Part shown: positions 10,888 through 24,400 of the stretch, one piece after another
Layout: the number at the start of each line of letters is the position of its first letter
Numbering within the stretch: position 1 is the first letter of the stretch
DNA from: Colias croceus
Lineage: Eukaryota > Arthropoda > Insecta > Lepidoptera > Pieridae
DNA length: 64,000 bases
Assembly (NCBI RefSeq): GCF_905220415.1
Contig: NC_059542.1
Coordinates: 9,672,001-9,736,000, forward strand
Reading direction: 5' to 3'
Position numbers and translations under genes: made by a program
Notes under the pieces: model-generated
The model's database searches: none
The model's input: the letters and a program-made list of their open reading frames with translations, nothing else
Told to the model about the DNA's origin: nothing

Positions 10888-12406
10888 GGCTACTTCCCAT
10901 TTCGTAAACCTCAAACTGTACCTACTAAAAAGTTGCGTTTGGTAAACATTTCGTTACTTCATACATTTAATCCCATTTGGTAAACTTTGTTAGTATTGTT
11001 ATTTTTGTACGGTACAGTCAGTGTCAAATTAGTATTAAATTAGAGATGTATATATTTTTAAATTCTTCAGTCTTGAGATAGTATCTCGACCATCAAAAAG
11101 AATGGCTGATCAAGAAGAAGTAAAAAAAACGTATTAAAGTCTGTAAAAATACCACGATGCTACTAAAAATACCACGTGCTTTTCCCGCAAAAGAAGCACC
11201 GAGCGGGTTCTCAGGTAGGGATTTATTGTCCTTACCATCGTTTTAAACAAAAGGTGTGAATGAGATAGACATAAGTAAGTATACGTAAATTATATCTATT
11301 ACCGGGTTTAACTTATCAGTTCACTCGTTTTATGCATAGTGCAAGGTCGTTGCAATGTCGGGTGAGGGATCTTCTAGTGGTGCAGTGAATTTAAAAATTA
11401 TTAATAGTACACGAGGCGGTGAAATTTTATTACGCGCTGGGCATCAATATTATAAACAGAAAAATAATAAGGACTCAAGTTGGTGGCGCTGTGTTAATAG
11501 AAAAGATGGATGTTCAGCAAGTGTAACTTTGTGTTCAAATCGAAGCCATGTATTAAGAGAAAATGCTCACTGCAGTTCTTGTATTCCGAATTTTGAAAAA
11601 AATGAAGTGAAAGTAGCCATCGAAAAATGTAAACAAACTATATGTGAAGATCTGAAGCCGATTCCAGCTACATACAGGAAATGTACTAAAAAGCTGAAAG
11701 ATAATGGTTATGAAATTATTAAAGAATTACCAAATTTTGACAAAGTTAAAAGCACATTGTATAGACACAGAAATAGACAACTAGGAATCACAAAATCTCA
11801 GCACTCTAACTCTACAGAAATCGTGATTCCTGACCGTTTTAAAGACAATTTATTGTTTGATGAGATTGACGGTGAAAATAGAATGATTGTGTTTGGTTCA
11901 AAGAGTGCAATTGCACATTTAAATGACGTCCGTCACTACTTTGCGGACGGAACGTTCAAATGTTGTGCAAAGCCGTTTCTTCAACTATACGTTGTACACG
12001 GAGACATAGGAAGTACAGAAACTGGGACAAATATTGTACCATTTTTTTATGCAGTGTTGACAAACAAAGAAGAAATTACATATGAAAGACTGTTTTACAA
12101 ACTAAAATTTCATTTACCAGAGTGGACAGCCGATATTATTACCTTGGATTTCGAAAAAGCTCCAATAAATGGCTCCAAAAAACAAAATAAATGACAATGT
12201 TATCATTAGTTTCGTTTTTCTTTTTTTACTTGACTGTACCCATTTCATCTGAAAGTTTACCAAATGGGATATAACACAAAAAATTATTGAAATGTTTTCG
12301 AAATGGGACTAAATGTATGAAATGTATAATGTTTACCAAACGCAACTTTTTAGTAGGTACAGTTTGAGGTTTACGAAATGGGAAGTTTACCAAATGGGAA
12401 GTAGCC
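10888..12406 (+). mobile_element. internally deleted MULE/Phantom-like DNA transposon with 8-bp target duplication
   Basis: Long terminal inverted repeats begin GGCTACTTCCCATTT at 10888 and end with the complement at 12406. Inside them the motif CCCATTT(G/C)GTAAAC is iterated several times. Both ends are flanked by the same 8 bp, CTGCAGCT (10880-10887 and 12407-12414), the duplication size expected for Mutator-like elements. The 5' repeat lacks one 16-bp iteron present in the 3' repeat. The single ORF (11355-12194) encodes the first part of a FLYWCH/MULE transposase, so the copy is defective. Confidence 0.88.
11355..12194 (+). pseudogene. truncated FLYWCH-MULE transposase
   Basis: The 279-residue ORF has an N-terminal FLYWCH zinc-finger pattern (about residues 18-70: GHQYYK, WWRC, GCSA, AHCS) and then the start of a MULE transposase fold: HYFADGTFK (first catalytic Asp), FLQLYVVHG, VPFFYAVLTNKEEITYERLF and ITLDFEKA (second Asp). 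It stops about 10 residues later, before the third catalytic acid and C-terminal region. Full-length relatives are usually 450-600 residues. The ORF is otherwise clean, which suggests an internal deletion rather than slow decay. It may still bind DNA. Confidence 0.85.
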
Positions 12407-12599
12407 CTGCAGCTTAATGCTGGTTACATAATTCCATAGGTCCAGTTAAAATAAAATAAGATGCCATGCAATAGGATATAGGTCTGCCAGAATCTGATGG
12501 CATATTTATAATTAAGAAATAAAAGATTTTCATATGGCAATGTTATTTGACAACTATCAAATTGGTTGTCAAATTATTTGTCTTCTTTGGAATTAATGA

Positions 12600-12775
12600 A
12601 TAATTTTTAGGATTTTGTCTAAAAAATCTTCGAAAAAGTCGAAAAAGCCGCTGCGATCACAAGCAAGAGATGTTATTTATAATGTGTATGGAAAAACATT
12701 CGATGAAGAAGGGTCAAACACATCACAATTTTCAATTTTGAATATTTTATTGGTAAATTGGACTTACCCGTTTTG
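12600..12775 (+). pseudogene. possible transposon-protein relic
   Basis: After an acceptor-like TTTTTAG the frame from about 12618 reads KKSSKKSKKPLRSQARDVIY, then NVYGKTFDEEGSNTSQF, and stays open to a stop near 12775. The Lys-rich start followed by RSQARDVIYNVY resembles the N-terminus of proteins encoded by insect DNA transposons, but I cannot name the family. The end (GGACTTACCCGTTTTGATA) echoes the iteron of the element at 202-1196. Confidence 0.3.
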
Positions 12776-14687
12776 ATACTTAAAATTAAAAATATTATAA
12801 GTAGGTAACTATAATATTGTTTGTTGATTACAACATAATTTTATGAAAACTTATTACAAGAGTTTCCAATACGGCTATTCGTCAAGTCCAAGCTGTCCAA
12901 TTCAATTTGATATTGTGTGTATCTGTTAATACTTACGAAAATAAACATAGTTTTTATTTATTTTATAAAAAAATTATTAGCATTATCTAGTTTTGATCTG
13001 CATTATCATTACATCCATATTTTTACATGACATAATGATAATGAATATACAAATATAGGTATGTGTAAATAATATGTAATATGTATTACATAGATAAAAG
13101 TAATATGTATATTAAACTTGTAAGTATGTACCTACATAATATTAAGTGGATGTCTCATTATTAAGTACAGTATTGTGCACTTATGTAATGTGACTAATGA
13201 TGTTTAGGACAAAATAAAAAATAAGCAGTATCAAGATCGTTCAGTCCATTTTCCCTAGGGTTGCACACTCAAAATTTTGATTTCCCTAATTGCCATCAGA
13301 TTCTGGTTTACCTATACTAATCATGTAATAAATCAATTTCATAATTTAAAATATTTTTTCGTCAAATCATTTACTTGTGTCCATGGCCATGAAACTTATC
13401 AATTTCTATTAACTATTTATTACGACAATCAGTGCATGATTTAATTCACTGTAATCAAATCTACGATTACAGACTCTGACATCACATAGGTAAAATCTTC
13501 AATCTGCTATCGTTTATCAATGAAATAATTACACGGTAAAGGAATTGTTTAAATCGATTGAGTAATTTTTTAATTAAATCCTCCCATTATATTATTTAAC
13601 TTTAAAACTTCTTGTCTATCGTCTACCTGTATAAATTTAGAGATAATATACCGCATATTATGTAAACAACTACAGAGATTCTTGCCTGCTCTTCTCTGTC
13701 GATTTGTAGAAAATTCAAATGTGCTTCTAGAAGTACAATTATTGTATAAATAAATGTTAAAATTGATAAATTACATTTTAAAACCGGTTTTTATGAAATA
13801 AGTACCGAAATGTATTAATCGGATCTCTATTATTTCTTAGCTCAATATCTCTTATTTATTTTTGAATCGAAATAATGTGTGGAACAAAATGTACCAGAAC
13901 TTATGCGATTCTTCACAGATCGAAAAACCAATTTTACTAAAATTAATAGCATTTTCGATGTGATATGGTATTTCTCGTGATTCCTTATTTCTGATTATAC
14001 AGGTAAATTTAGAACTAAACTTGGTCACGGATAGACGCACCTTTATAGCTTATTTTAGTTGTTTCAATAATAATACACTAAAATGTAATGCATTCATGAA
14101 GTTAAGCAGTCATTAGCATTAATAATTACATATTAAGATTTCAATGCAAGATGAACAAAAGTGATGATTATTGAAGGATGTCCATTAATGTTTAGATTGC
14201 TTGCTAATTTTATAGTTACAGATATATCGACTGACGACTGGATCTGTGGAAAAGAAAATGATTAATCTTATCAGATTCCAAGAGCCTATATTTGAAGAAC
14301 AGATAACGTGTTATTAAAATTGCTTGACCTTCTTCTGCACTGAAAATCAACAGTAGCGGTTATATAATTATATGAATTATACTAATGTCCCACATAGTAG
14401 GTACTAGATCCCACCGCATTGAGCATTCGTTAGTTTTTTTCTTAGGTTTTTTTTAAGAAACCAAAATTTTATGTATATTTATAATTAGGAGAATACTTAT
14501 ATATCGACTAGGTTGCCAGTCAAAATTTGGCCCCAAGCATGTTTAAACATTACCTTTCGTATAAACGGCTGATTAAATCTTTTTTCTGTAGGTAACGTTC
14601 TGGGATTGCTTAAAAAAATAATCTAATCTAGATGCATTAGTCATTGATTTTTTGGCGCAATGTTCATTTTAGTCAAATATTTTACAG
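12776..14687. other. gene-free AT-rich intergenic stretch
   Basis: No convincing exon was seen. The ORF on the - strand at 13852-14040 has no recognisable domain. The right part should contain the FLAD1 promoter and a non-coding first exon, because FLAD1's first coding exon is preceded by an acceptor at 14751. Confidence 0.4.
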
Positions 14688-14759
14688 TTGACTGACGCAA
14701 TGATCAAAGTTTGTGATTCTTTTTGTAATAACAGTCTGATATTTGTTCCAGTACGCAAA

Positions 14760-16246
14760 ATGCCGAAACGAGACGATGTAATTACAAATTATGAGGACAC
14801 AGCAACTGTGATAGCAGAATCTGAACAGGTAAGTACGCATTATATATATTATTTTTTCGATAAACTTAGCAATAGCAATTCTTTACTGAAACGCTACGGG
14901 GATCTTACCACACGCGCAATAGTAACTATTTAGTAAGCTATTTCCACTTGTAGTAGTAGGTAGTAAATAGATAATGGTGAAAAAAAGAAGGATATTGTTG
15001 TTAAGATATAAATTATCCTTTGAATATTGTTTTATATCATATTTATTTTTAATTAAATTAAAGCTAAACTATCATTATAATTGGGTCATGTATTTGTCTT
15101 GTATATGATACGTAGTTTTTTGCAGATACTAAGGCAATGCTTCTCGCAATTCAGGTTAGACGAAGTTTTCCTATCGTTCAACGGCGGGAAAGACTGCACA
15201 GTTCTACTAGATCTCACAATAAACATATTAAAGGATATATTTAACAAAGATGATGTCGCAAAAGATCTGAAAGTCATATACATGCGTTCAAAAGGCCCTT
15301 TTAGAGAAATGGAAACGTTTATAGAAAAAGTTGAAGCGCATTATAAAATTAAATTAGTAGTGGTTGAGGGAGAAATGAAAAGCGTCTTAGAAAATATTTT
15401 AGAAACCGATAGAAGACTCAAGGCCTGTTTAATGGGAACGAGGAGGACGGATCCATATAGTCAAAATATGAACTTTCTACAGGTATTGTTATTAGAAATA
15501 TCCTTTATGTAGCGAATTACTTTTTAAAGATAAGGCAAATGTTTTGAAAAACAATGAGATCATTCTCATTAATAAATATACATACATATTGTAGTAAGTA
15601 CACGATTATTGATTTATCGCAAATAGGTACATCTAGTATAAGGTTTGTATTTTTTTTTTTCAATATTTAATAATTTTTTTCAGAAAACAGATCCATCCTG
15701 GCCTCAAGTAATTCGAGTATCACCACTGTTAAATTGGAGTTATCATCAAATTTGGACGTACATTCACGAGCGAAATGTGCCTTATTGCAGTCTGTACGAT
15801 ATAGGGTAAGACATTAATTCTCAACTCTTCCTCAAAAATATAGATCTGATAAAAATATAATATACTTCCAAAAGTTCATTAACTTGGTAAATTTTCATTG
15901 CCATAATACTACATATTAATCTGAATTTTCCAGAAATTGGAATAAAATCACCATAAATATTATTATTGCAGAAATTAACTTAAATTACCGTATTTAATAT
16001 CGCAAACAAACCCAGAATAATTTATATACTGATATTTTTTTCAGATACACATCATTAGGTAATACATATAACACGTTGCCAAACCCATCTCTAGCGTACC
16101 ACGTGAACGGTCACATAGCATATCGACCAGCTTGGTTGTTAACCGACCCCACACTAGAAAGAGCGGGAAGAAAGTCCACACAACCCAGTGTACAAAATGG
16201 TCACAATGTACCTATTAGTAATGGTCAAACAGCACAGACATTATAG
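14760..16246 (+). CDS. FLAD1: FAD synthase (FMN adenylyltransferase), PAPS-reductase-like
   Basis: Transfers AMP from ATP to FMN to make FAD. Coding exons are 14760-14828, 15126-15482, 15684-15805 and 16045-16246; phases close and give 249 residues. Family motifs are LSFNGGKDCTVLLDL (PP-loop-like ATP site, residues 39-53), IYMRSKGPFREMETFI, MGTRRTDPYS (126-135), VSPLLNWSYHQIWTYI and VPYCSLYDIGYTSLGN. Vertebrate FLAD1 carries an extra N-terminal molybdopterin-binding-like domain; here only 23 residues precede the catalytic domain. The start chosen is MPKRDD, since an acceptor (TTGTTCCAG|TACGC) sits just upstream, implying a non-coding first exon; an in-frame ATG at 14688 lies in the presumed intron. 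The gene is convergent with GPN1. The 3' UTR may extend to the AATAAA cluster near 17767. Confidence 0.95.
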
Positions 16247-18148
16247 TTAAACCTTTGGAGCGCCTTTTTTTAGATATTATGTTGTATAATTTCTTTTTTC
16301 TTGTTACAAAATGTCACAACTTCTGTATGGTTCGGTAAATATGGTATAGCTACCTTTTGAACAACTCTTTGTCGTGTTAAAAATCCGTGCTTTTAAAATC
16401 TAGTGGAAATGTATGTTTTGTCCAATGCTTTGGTAGTTGTAAAGAGGTTAAAAAGTCAAATCTATGTATGTCTATTGTCTTACATATTATTGCGAATTTG
16501 AAAAAACAACTTTTGAATTTGTCCATTCGCTGTACTTATACATTGAAGAGGTAGCTTTAAAATAGGTATATACTTCAAAAGTGACTTAATACGAATAATA
16601 TGCCTGTATAATTAACCTGTGATACTCTCGCAATGTGTTGTGTTCTCAGACAAAGGCTCATGTTAAGTGGTACAAATTTAATTGAGCCGAGATATTTCTG
16701 TAGGACAATTATTAGTTCAATTTAACTAAAAATATTAGCAGATTCGTTAAATTATACTGCACGTTTGATACGTGCTATTTATTCGTACTTATTTTCTGAA
16801 GTTCTGAAATTGAGCGCGCATATAAATTAAATTCAAATTACAAATAAGCCATAGACAATTTCACCTTTGTGATTTGTCTATGCTTTATAGAACCTCAAAA
16901 TAACTGTTCTGTGTTGTGTACAACAGTACCCTTGACGATTATTATTACTATGTTGCTATTCAACATTATTTTGTAACATTCAACTATCTACTTAAAATTG
17001 TTTTGCGAGGAATTATAGCTTTTTTAGTTTTGTAATATTACAGCAGTTTTTTGAGATACAGGAAATTACCTAGTTGAGAAGGCAGAGCATATTGTATAAT
17101 ATTTAAAGTTGCTATTTTTTTTTATCCACTCTGCCTTTGTTATTTATTTGGTTACTAGTTTAACTATATACACTTATTTTTATTATTTAATCACTCTTAC
17201 ATTTAGTATCACATTATTGTTACTACTCGGCCAACAAGCGTACTTATAATTTACGTTGAACAGGGATTAATTTTAATTACACATTAGTAATCATTTATTT
17301 ATGATTTTATCACTTCTATTTTTACTGATTGTATCCAACTTACCTTTGTAATGTAGTTTTTAAATCACACTATGAACATTTAGCAATTGTTTGAATCAAA
17401 TCCCAGTGATAGCAGATTGTTATTAACAATGCATTTTATTGTGCATATTTTAGTTCCAATCTCGAATTTAGGTTAGTTATAATTAAATAATTGTTATATT
17501 TATTGACAGCAAATACCATCAGAGATTTAAGGCTTCACCGTAAGAATATCACAAATAGTTTTGTTTACTAAATGTTTACACTTAAGTTACATTCATATAA
17601 GACTCATAACAACCCGTCTCAATATATTGAGCTCAGAATCCTTGAAGGTATTTATAATGTTTTGCATCACGATTTTTTTTCTTTTATTTACATTTAAGTA
17701 TGTAAGTATATAAGTTTTATAGACATACCTATAAGATATTAGGTATCATTTTTTATCTTAGAACTAAATAAAATAAAACTCCTACATTTCTGATGGTATA
17801 ATGCCAACTTAATAATTTTCAAAATCCAATAATTAATAATGTTACCTGTTATATGCAATTTCCTATTATGCCTACCTCTCTGTGAGTTAATAAATCTAAT
17901 TTGACCGAAATTGTTGACTACTTATTTAAAACCTTTACAATTTACAAATCATATTTAACATTTTTTTACTGAACTGACAATCTATGAAAAATAAATTTAT
18001 CAACGTAATACGCCTTCCAAATTTATATCAGAATTATTACATAATAATAAACATGTAGGTAACATTAGATCATCATTAGATATGAGATTCTTATCATGCC
18101 TTTATTTACTTTAATAAAACTTATACTAAATCATCATATATTTTATAC
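16247..18148. other. FLAD1 3' region and intergenic sequence
   Basis: AT-rich and non-coding. Repeated AATAAA near 17767-17777 could end a 1.5 kb FLAD1 3' UTR. No other gene is seen. Confidence 0.4.
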
Positions 18149-18325
18149 TAGCGGTCCGCCACGGCTTCGCCCGTGGTACATTTTTACGTTTTCTCTCCAT
18201 AAGAACCATCCTCGTACTTCAAGAAATGTAATAAAAAAAGAATTAACGAAATCGGTTCAGTTGTTCTCGAGTTATGCGCTTACCAACACATTTTGCGATT
18301 CATTTTTATATTATAGAAGATAACT
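18149..18325. repeat. RTE-like retrotransposon tail fragment
   Basis: It begins ACTAGCGGTCCGCCACGGCT, continues CGCCCGTGGTACAT and contains AAATCGGTTCAG and a following ATTATAGAAGA; a related short fragment lies at 18645-18730. It sits between FLAD1 and GPN1. Confidence 0.5.
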
Positions 18326-18418
18326 AACGCTTCTGATGTCTATGCAGATGAAATAAATTGTGTTGAAAAAATCATTGCAATGATAAAGTGAAAATAAACT
18401 AAATTATAAAAATACATA

Positions 18419-18424
18419 TTTATT
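18419..18424 (-). terminator. GPN1 polyadenylation signal
   Basis: AATAAA on the - strand, 36 nt past the GPN1 stop codon. Confidence 0.6.
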
Positions 18425-18459
18425 AACCGCTTTTATACTAAAATTTATTAACAATAGTT

Positions 18460-21400
18460 TTAAGTATTATTTTCACTCTGATTAGGTTTTACATGCTTCT
18501 TGATAAATTCTTGAAAAGCTAACACATCTTCTGGCTTGTTATCTGAAATTCGACAACAATTAATGACTTTAATCACCTTTAATTAAATACATTTTTAAAT
18601 CATAAAAACAGATAATAGATATTTTGACATTTCTATTTATTTACTAGCTGCTTGCCCCGGCTCCGACGTGATACGCCATTTTGGACCTTTGGTCTAACAG
18701 ATTTACTAATTATATCTTGCCTGTATAAGAATTAAAAATACGTTTTATCCAGCTTCAAATAGGGTGGTTTCTAATTTCATATGTTTATTTTTTTGTATGT
18801 TCGCCAACTTCATCATTTATAAACCAGTTTTGACAATTATTATAAAATTATTACGTCTATACATCATAGAATAACATTTATCTATCTTAAAACATACCCA
18901 TCTCAGGTTTTTGGTCCTCCGTGCCCTCTTCGTCACTAGAGCTCTCGTTGGCTGGATGCTTGAGGTACATATCGCTTATCTCCCTCCCACCCATCACTAC
19001 CTCTATGAGTTTCTTCTTGTCTATCACAGTGTCTTTGTCATCGACTATAAGACGATAAATAACAAGGAAATATTGTAAATATATATATATTCTTAAAAAA
19101 AAATTATAAAACATTTTAATGCCATAAAACTAAAAATTAATAACAAAGAAATATTTTGAATTTGAATCAAACTCACGCGCGAGATCTTAGCAATCTAAAG
19201 TATAGTATCATTTTTAATTTCGATACATCAATAAAGTTCAAAATTTGTCTTTGCAGCATTTATATTGAAAAAATCATAAAATTTAAATCATACCTCGTTT
19301 ATCCTCTTTCAATTCCTCCTCCTTCCTCTTTTGCTCTGCCAATTTTTCCTCTCGCATTTTCAGCCAGTCCGCTTTGTATTCCCTGCAATTCAAATATTCT
19401 AGGAGGTAGCAACGTTGACAAGTGAGCATTTAAGTATAGTTGGTTCTTTGATATGCTGTTCCTCTTGCTATTTCGGTTACAGTCCGGGCTGTCTGGCTGG
19501 CCGCAGTGGTTGCGTTTATTAGTGCGCATCTTATCTGCACAGGAAAATATCCTTAATTTAAAGTCATTTTTAACGCGTAATTTTTAATCGTTTGCCTTTA
19601 GATAGATCCATTATCATCCAAATATCATCAAGAAATTAAAGACTTTTTAACGGATTTTAAACGCGATTTATTCATTGTATTATTTTCCCAAGTCTTTAAT
19701 TTCAAAATGTATAATACTCGCGTAAAATCAAACACTAGAAAATACAAATATCATCAAATTCATATTTATACCCAAAAGTGTAATAAATATGAAACCATCT
19801 ATTAAAAATATTAGTTTACTAATTATTCAAAATAAGTATTAAAAAAGGATAATATAATATAAATAATAAAGTTATTACTTACCTTTTAAGCAGACTCATG
19901 TTGATGTAATTTCACTTATTTCGATGACATTTTAGTTATTTTGAAATAAAAATTGCGTATGGCACCTATTTTACAACGAAAAAAACGTCTTGCAATAAAA
20001 AAATTATGTCTGATGGATCTATCTAAAGGCAAAAGATTAAAAATTACGCGTTAAAAAATGACTTTAAATTAAGGATATTTTCCTGTGCAGATAAGATGCG
20101 CACTAATAAACGCAACCACTGCGGCCAGCCAGACAGCCCGGACTCTAACCGAAATAGCAAGAGAAACAGTATATCAAAAACCCAACTATACTAAAATGAC
20201 TTTTTTTTAAACGTTGCTAGCTCCCGTACTAAAAGGAGAAATTAATAAATAAACTAACTACTAAGTATAATGTATTTATCATGAAATATTCACTATATCA
20301 CTTTAATAATAAGTTCATAATTGTCGTAATATTTAAATGAATAACCACTTTAGTTAATAATGTAAATTGTTATAAATTTATAATAAAGCATTTGAATGCC
20401 ATAAAAACCAAAAAATATAAATTCATGTAAATTGTTGGAAAACTTTACAATTAGAAGATATTTATAACATACCACGTAGTATTTACCTTTCATACTCCTC
20501 AGCGGCCTCATCAACCAGTTTAAAGAACTCATCAATTCCCTTAAAACAGAATCAAAATATAACATTAATTGCATAATTCATATAACTTCATGATCATAAA
20601 ATTGTGGTTTAGAATGCACCTCATAATCGATTTTTTCTTTCCTTCAAAATTTCTCAAATATATAAGTGAATTTTAACTTTTTTCTTTTTATAATAACTCT
20701 ATTTACATGTTAACGGTACAAATAAAATATATTTTCTTTCTTTCAAATATGAATAAACTGTATTTGATGAACTAATTAATCTTTTTCTAAAGCTTAAATA
20801 ATAATTAATCTCACATCGCCAGTATGTGCACTAATGCCACAACACCGCAGGTCCGTATAAAAGTGGTCAAGCGCGAGCGCCATGGAGCGCGTCAAGTTGC
20901 CCACATACGAACTGCCTTCCCCTGACCCCTCAGCGTCTAGTGCATCTTGGAATGCTTCGAAGTCTCGCATCCATTCCACTGCGTAGGCATTGTCTACTAC
21001 ATCTGTCTGGAAATGTGGATTAGATACAGTGAAACCTGGTTAAGTGAGACATCAAGGGACCTGCAATGTCGTTTCACTTATAGAGGTATTTCACTTACCC
21101 AGTGTCTCAGATATACAGGTATAAATAAATATCTGTCTCATTTACAGAGGGTTCCATTAATAGAAGTGAGAATACAGGTTCATAAACGGATATTAACTTC
21201 AGTTTTTCACGAAATGATAACGATTGTAGCTTTCGTTTTGACATTTTTCAAATAAACATTTGTATGATAGTAAAGTGAAACTAAAACTGAAGGTAATTGA
21301 AGCTCAAAGTTTGTACTTACAATTACGTACTTGGAATTACGTGTGGAATTTGTGGGTACAATAAGAATGAGTAAACAAACAATTTTATCTCAGTTACAGA

Positions 21401-24400
21401 GGTTTATGCATATAAAATTTACTCACTGTCTCAGTTATAGAGGTAACTATGATGATAAATCGAAAGAACAAATCCCAGATATAGAGGTTTACCTCGTCCC
21501 ACTAACAGAGGTAATTCAGTGCCAAAGTGTTGGGACCTCAGCATGAGTTCCAGTTATGGGTTTCTCACTTATCCAGGTCCCACTTAACCAAGTTTCACTG
21601 TATTATTTTAGCAATGAAATTTAAGAAAAATATACAACTTATTGTTTTCCATAGTTAATTTATAGTGATGAAGACTTAAAATTTTAACATGTTCAAATGA
21701 ATATCAAGTAGAACATTATAATTGGTAAGAAAATCATATTTCTTTGTATGGAGAGGCAAAAAAGTTTTGCCACTTATTCTTATAGAATATAGTGAAATAC
21801 TTCCTATAAGCTTTTTATGCAAGCCAAATTTTAGTTAATAATGAGTTATTTGTAACTATAACAAGTAGGAACAGTATCTAGACACGCGGCAGCGTGTCAA
21901 GCCGAGTTCAAGCGAAGAGAACTGGCGAGCAGCAGCCGTGTGTATATTTACACCACAGTTTACACGAACCATTTCGAGCCACTTTTCACCCCCTTATAAC
22001 TCGAAAACTATTTAAGTTAAATACACCAAATTTGGTACATATCAAGAAGACCTCAAGATAAACAAGAACCTTAAATTTCATAAATACAGATTAAACAGTT
22101 GCGTAGATATTGATATCCAAAAATCGCAATTTTTAAGACTGACTGACTTATAGACATATACAAAACCTAACCCACTTCCAGATAACCTAGAAAGTTCAAA
22201 TTTTGTAATCAACTAGGTAATAGTGAGTGTACAAAGGAAAAAATCAGAAAATACTGAATTTATCTGTATTTAATTTTTTTTTCAATGACATAAATTTTGT
22301 TTGTATGGAAAAATGGAAAAGTTTATAAAAATAGAAAATATTATATTCACCTTACTAGTCTTAAAAAATAGATCAAAACTAATCAGTGGCCGAAAAAAAT
22401 TTTGAAATCCATCAATAAATGACTGAGATATAGATTATTGAAGTTTACATATTTTAGCCATTTTAGCACGAAACATCTGTAGATTCGATGCGCCTCTGAC
22501 ATCACACTCACTCGCGCTAGTATCGCTAGGGCGGATTACTTCGATTGCATGATTTCTTTATTCAAAACTGTTATTAAACGTAAAACAAAAGAAAATTGTA
22601 ATAAAATATTGCTCATACAGTTAAAAATAATATTATATAATTTTACACATTCACATTTATGTATTCTTTATTTATGAGTATTTAGTTTAGTTTTAATTTC
22701 AGTGTAATGGAAGAAGGCTTCGTCGAAGGTCGAAATGATTTAATTTGCGTAATATTAATATAAGTGAAACATCTTTAGAGGCGTTTAGAGTAAAATTTCA
22801 AGATCGCGTCATGGCAATACCGTAACGTCATGGAGTAAGGCGACGATTCTTCTACAATGATCTTTGCATCTTGGTAATATAAATAGTGTGTGTACAAATT
22901 CACGCTGGATGTTTAGAAAATCATGTAATCTTTTAAACAGAAAAACGAGTTTAAAAATTTGCAGATAATGACGGGGCAATGTGCGCTGACATTCATAACA
23001 TACAAGAAGATATAGAAAATAATACTAAACAAACCATACAGAGAAACCGCAAGAAAATATAAAAAAAATCGTATATAAAAGTATATTATATTCATAAAGT
23101 AAATCAAATTTGCAGAGTAATTTTCTGTACAAAAAGTAATGATATCCCACCAAAAACATAAATGTAAAAATTGGAGCCGAGTTCAATCGTTGACTTAATT
23201 TGCCAAAAAAAAAAGAAATGAGATCTAAATGTGTGCCAAGTTCTGCAGACAGTCCAGAAATTTATTTACAAAGATGTATTACCTAAGTTCTTAGGTTGAC
23301 TGAAAACTCAATTGTTTTATTTTCCCTTAGAGAACAATGTTTATTCCAAAATATAACTTTTTTAATTTGAATAATATAATTATTTTCACAAAGCAAACAA
23401 CTAATGACCTATTGAACCCCATAACTTGATGAGGCTAGTTTTACATACTGTTTATATTTTGTGAGGTTCTAAAAACTAGCCTCATCAAATTATGGGGTTC
23501 AATAGGTCATTAGTTGTTCGCTTTGTGAAAATAATTATATTATTCAAATTAAAAAAAGTTATATTTTGGAATAAACATTGTTCTCTAAGGGAAAATAAAA
23601 CAATTGAGTTTTCAGTCAACCTAAGAACTTAATACATCTTTGTAAATACATTTCTGGACTGTCTGCAGAACTTGGCACACATTTAGATCTCATTTCTTTT
23701 TTTTTGGCAAATTAAGTCAACGATTGAACTCGGCTCCAATTTTTACATTTATGTTTTTGGTGGGATATGCTATTACATAAACAGTCAAGACTTACCTTAT
23801 TCATAACAAGAATAAACGGCAACCTCGTCTTATACAATATAGAGCAAGCATACAACATATTAGACATAAACGTGACTGGCGACACACTCCTCACTGTGTC
23901 CATGACATACACAACCACAGTGGGACAGGAAGACGCCAACGTTTCTGTCACTATGGTTCCTGACGCTGACCATGTGAATACTTCAATTTGACCTGTATAT
24001 TATGGAACAATAAGTTAAGTAATGTTTAAAATATATGAATAATATTAAGAATGAATAAATCCTTAGCAATAGATTTTCTATTGTGTCTGTGGTTCCGGGG
24101 CCTGAGTTACTAAAATGAGTCCAAACTAAGAATTAAGCAAACACTTACCTGGTGTATCAATAACACAATACTTATGTTTCTTGCCAGCTTTCTCAATTAG
24201 TTCCACAACTTGACCAAACTTTGTAGAGAACAAGTTAAGAGCAGTCACAATACCACCATTAGGTCCAAGGCCATATTGTTTCATTACCTCTTTATAATCA
24301 ACTGTGTCTCGAATATCTGAAATATTTTTTTGTTAAAAAGTGCACCGATACGAAAGTTCATTAAAATTTGCAATTATTTATTAGAAAAAGGAAGAATAAA

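Noticed and set aside
14688..14759. Upstream in-frame ATG of FLAD1 (MTDAMIKVCDSF)
   Set aside because: A splice acceptor (TTGTTCCAG) lies between it and MPKRDD, so it is probably intronic.
20947..21546. ORFs around 21.0-21.5 kb on the + strand
   Set aside because: They read antisense GPN1 exon 5 and the iterons of the pogo-like MITE.
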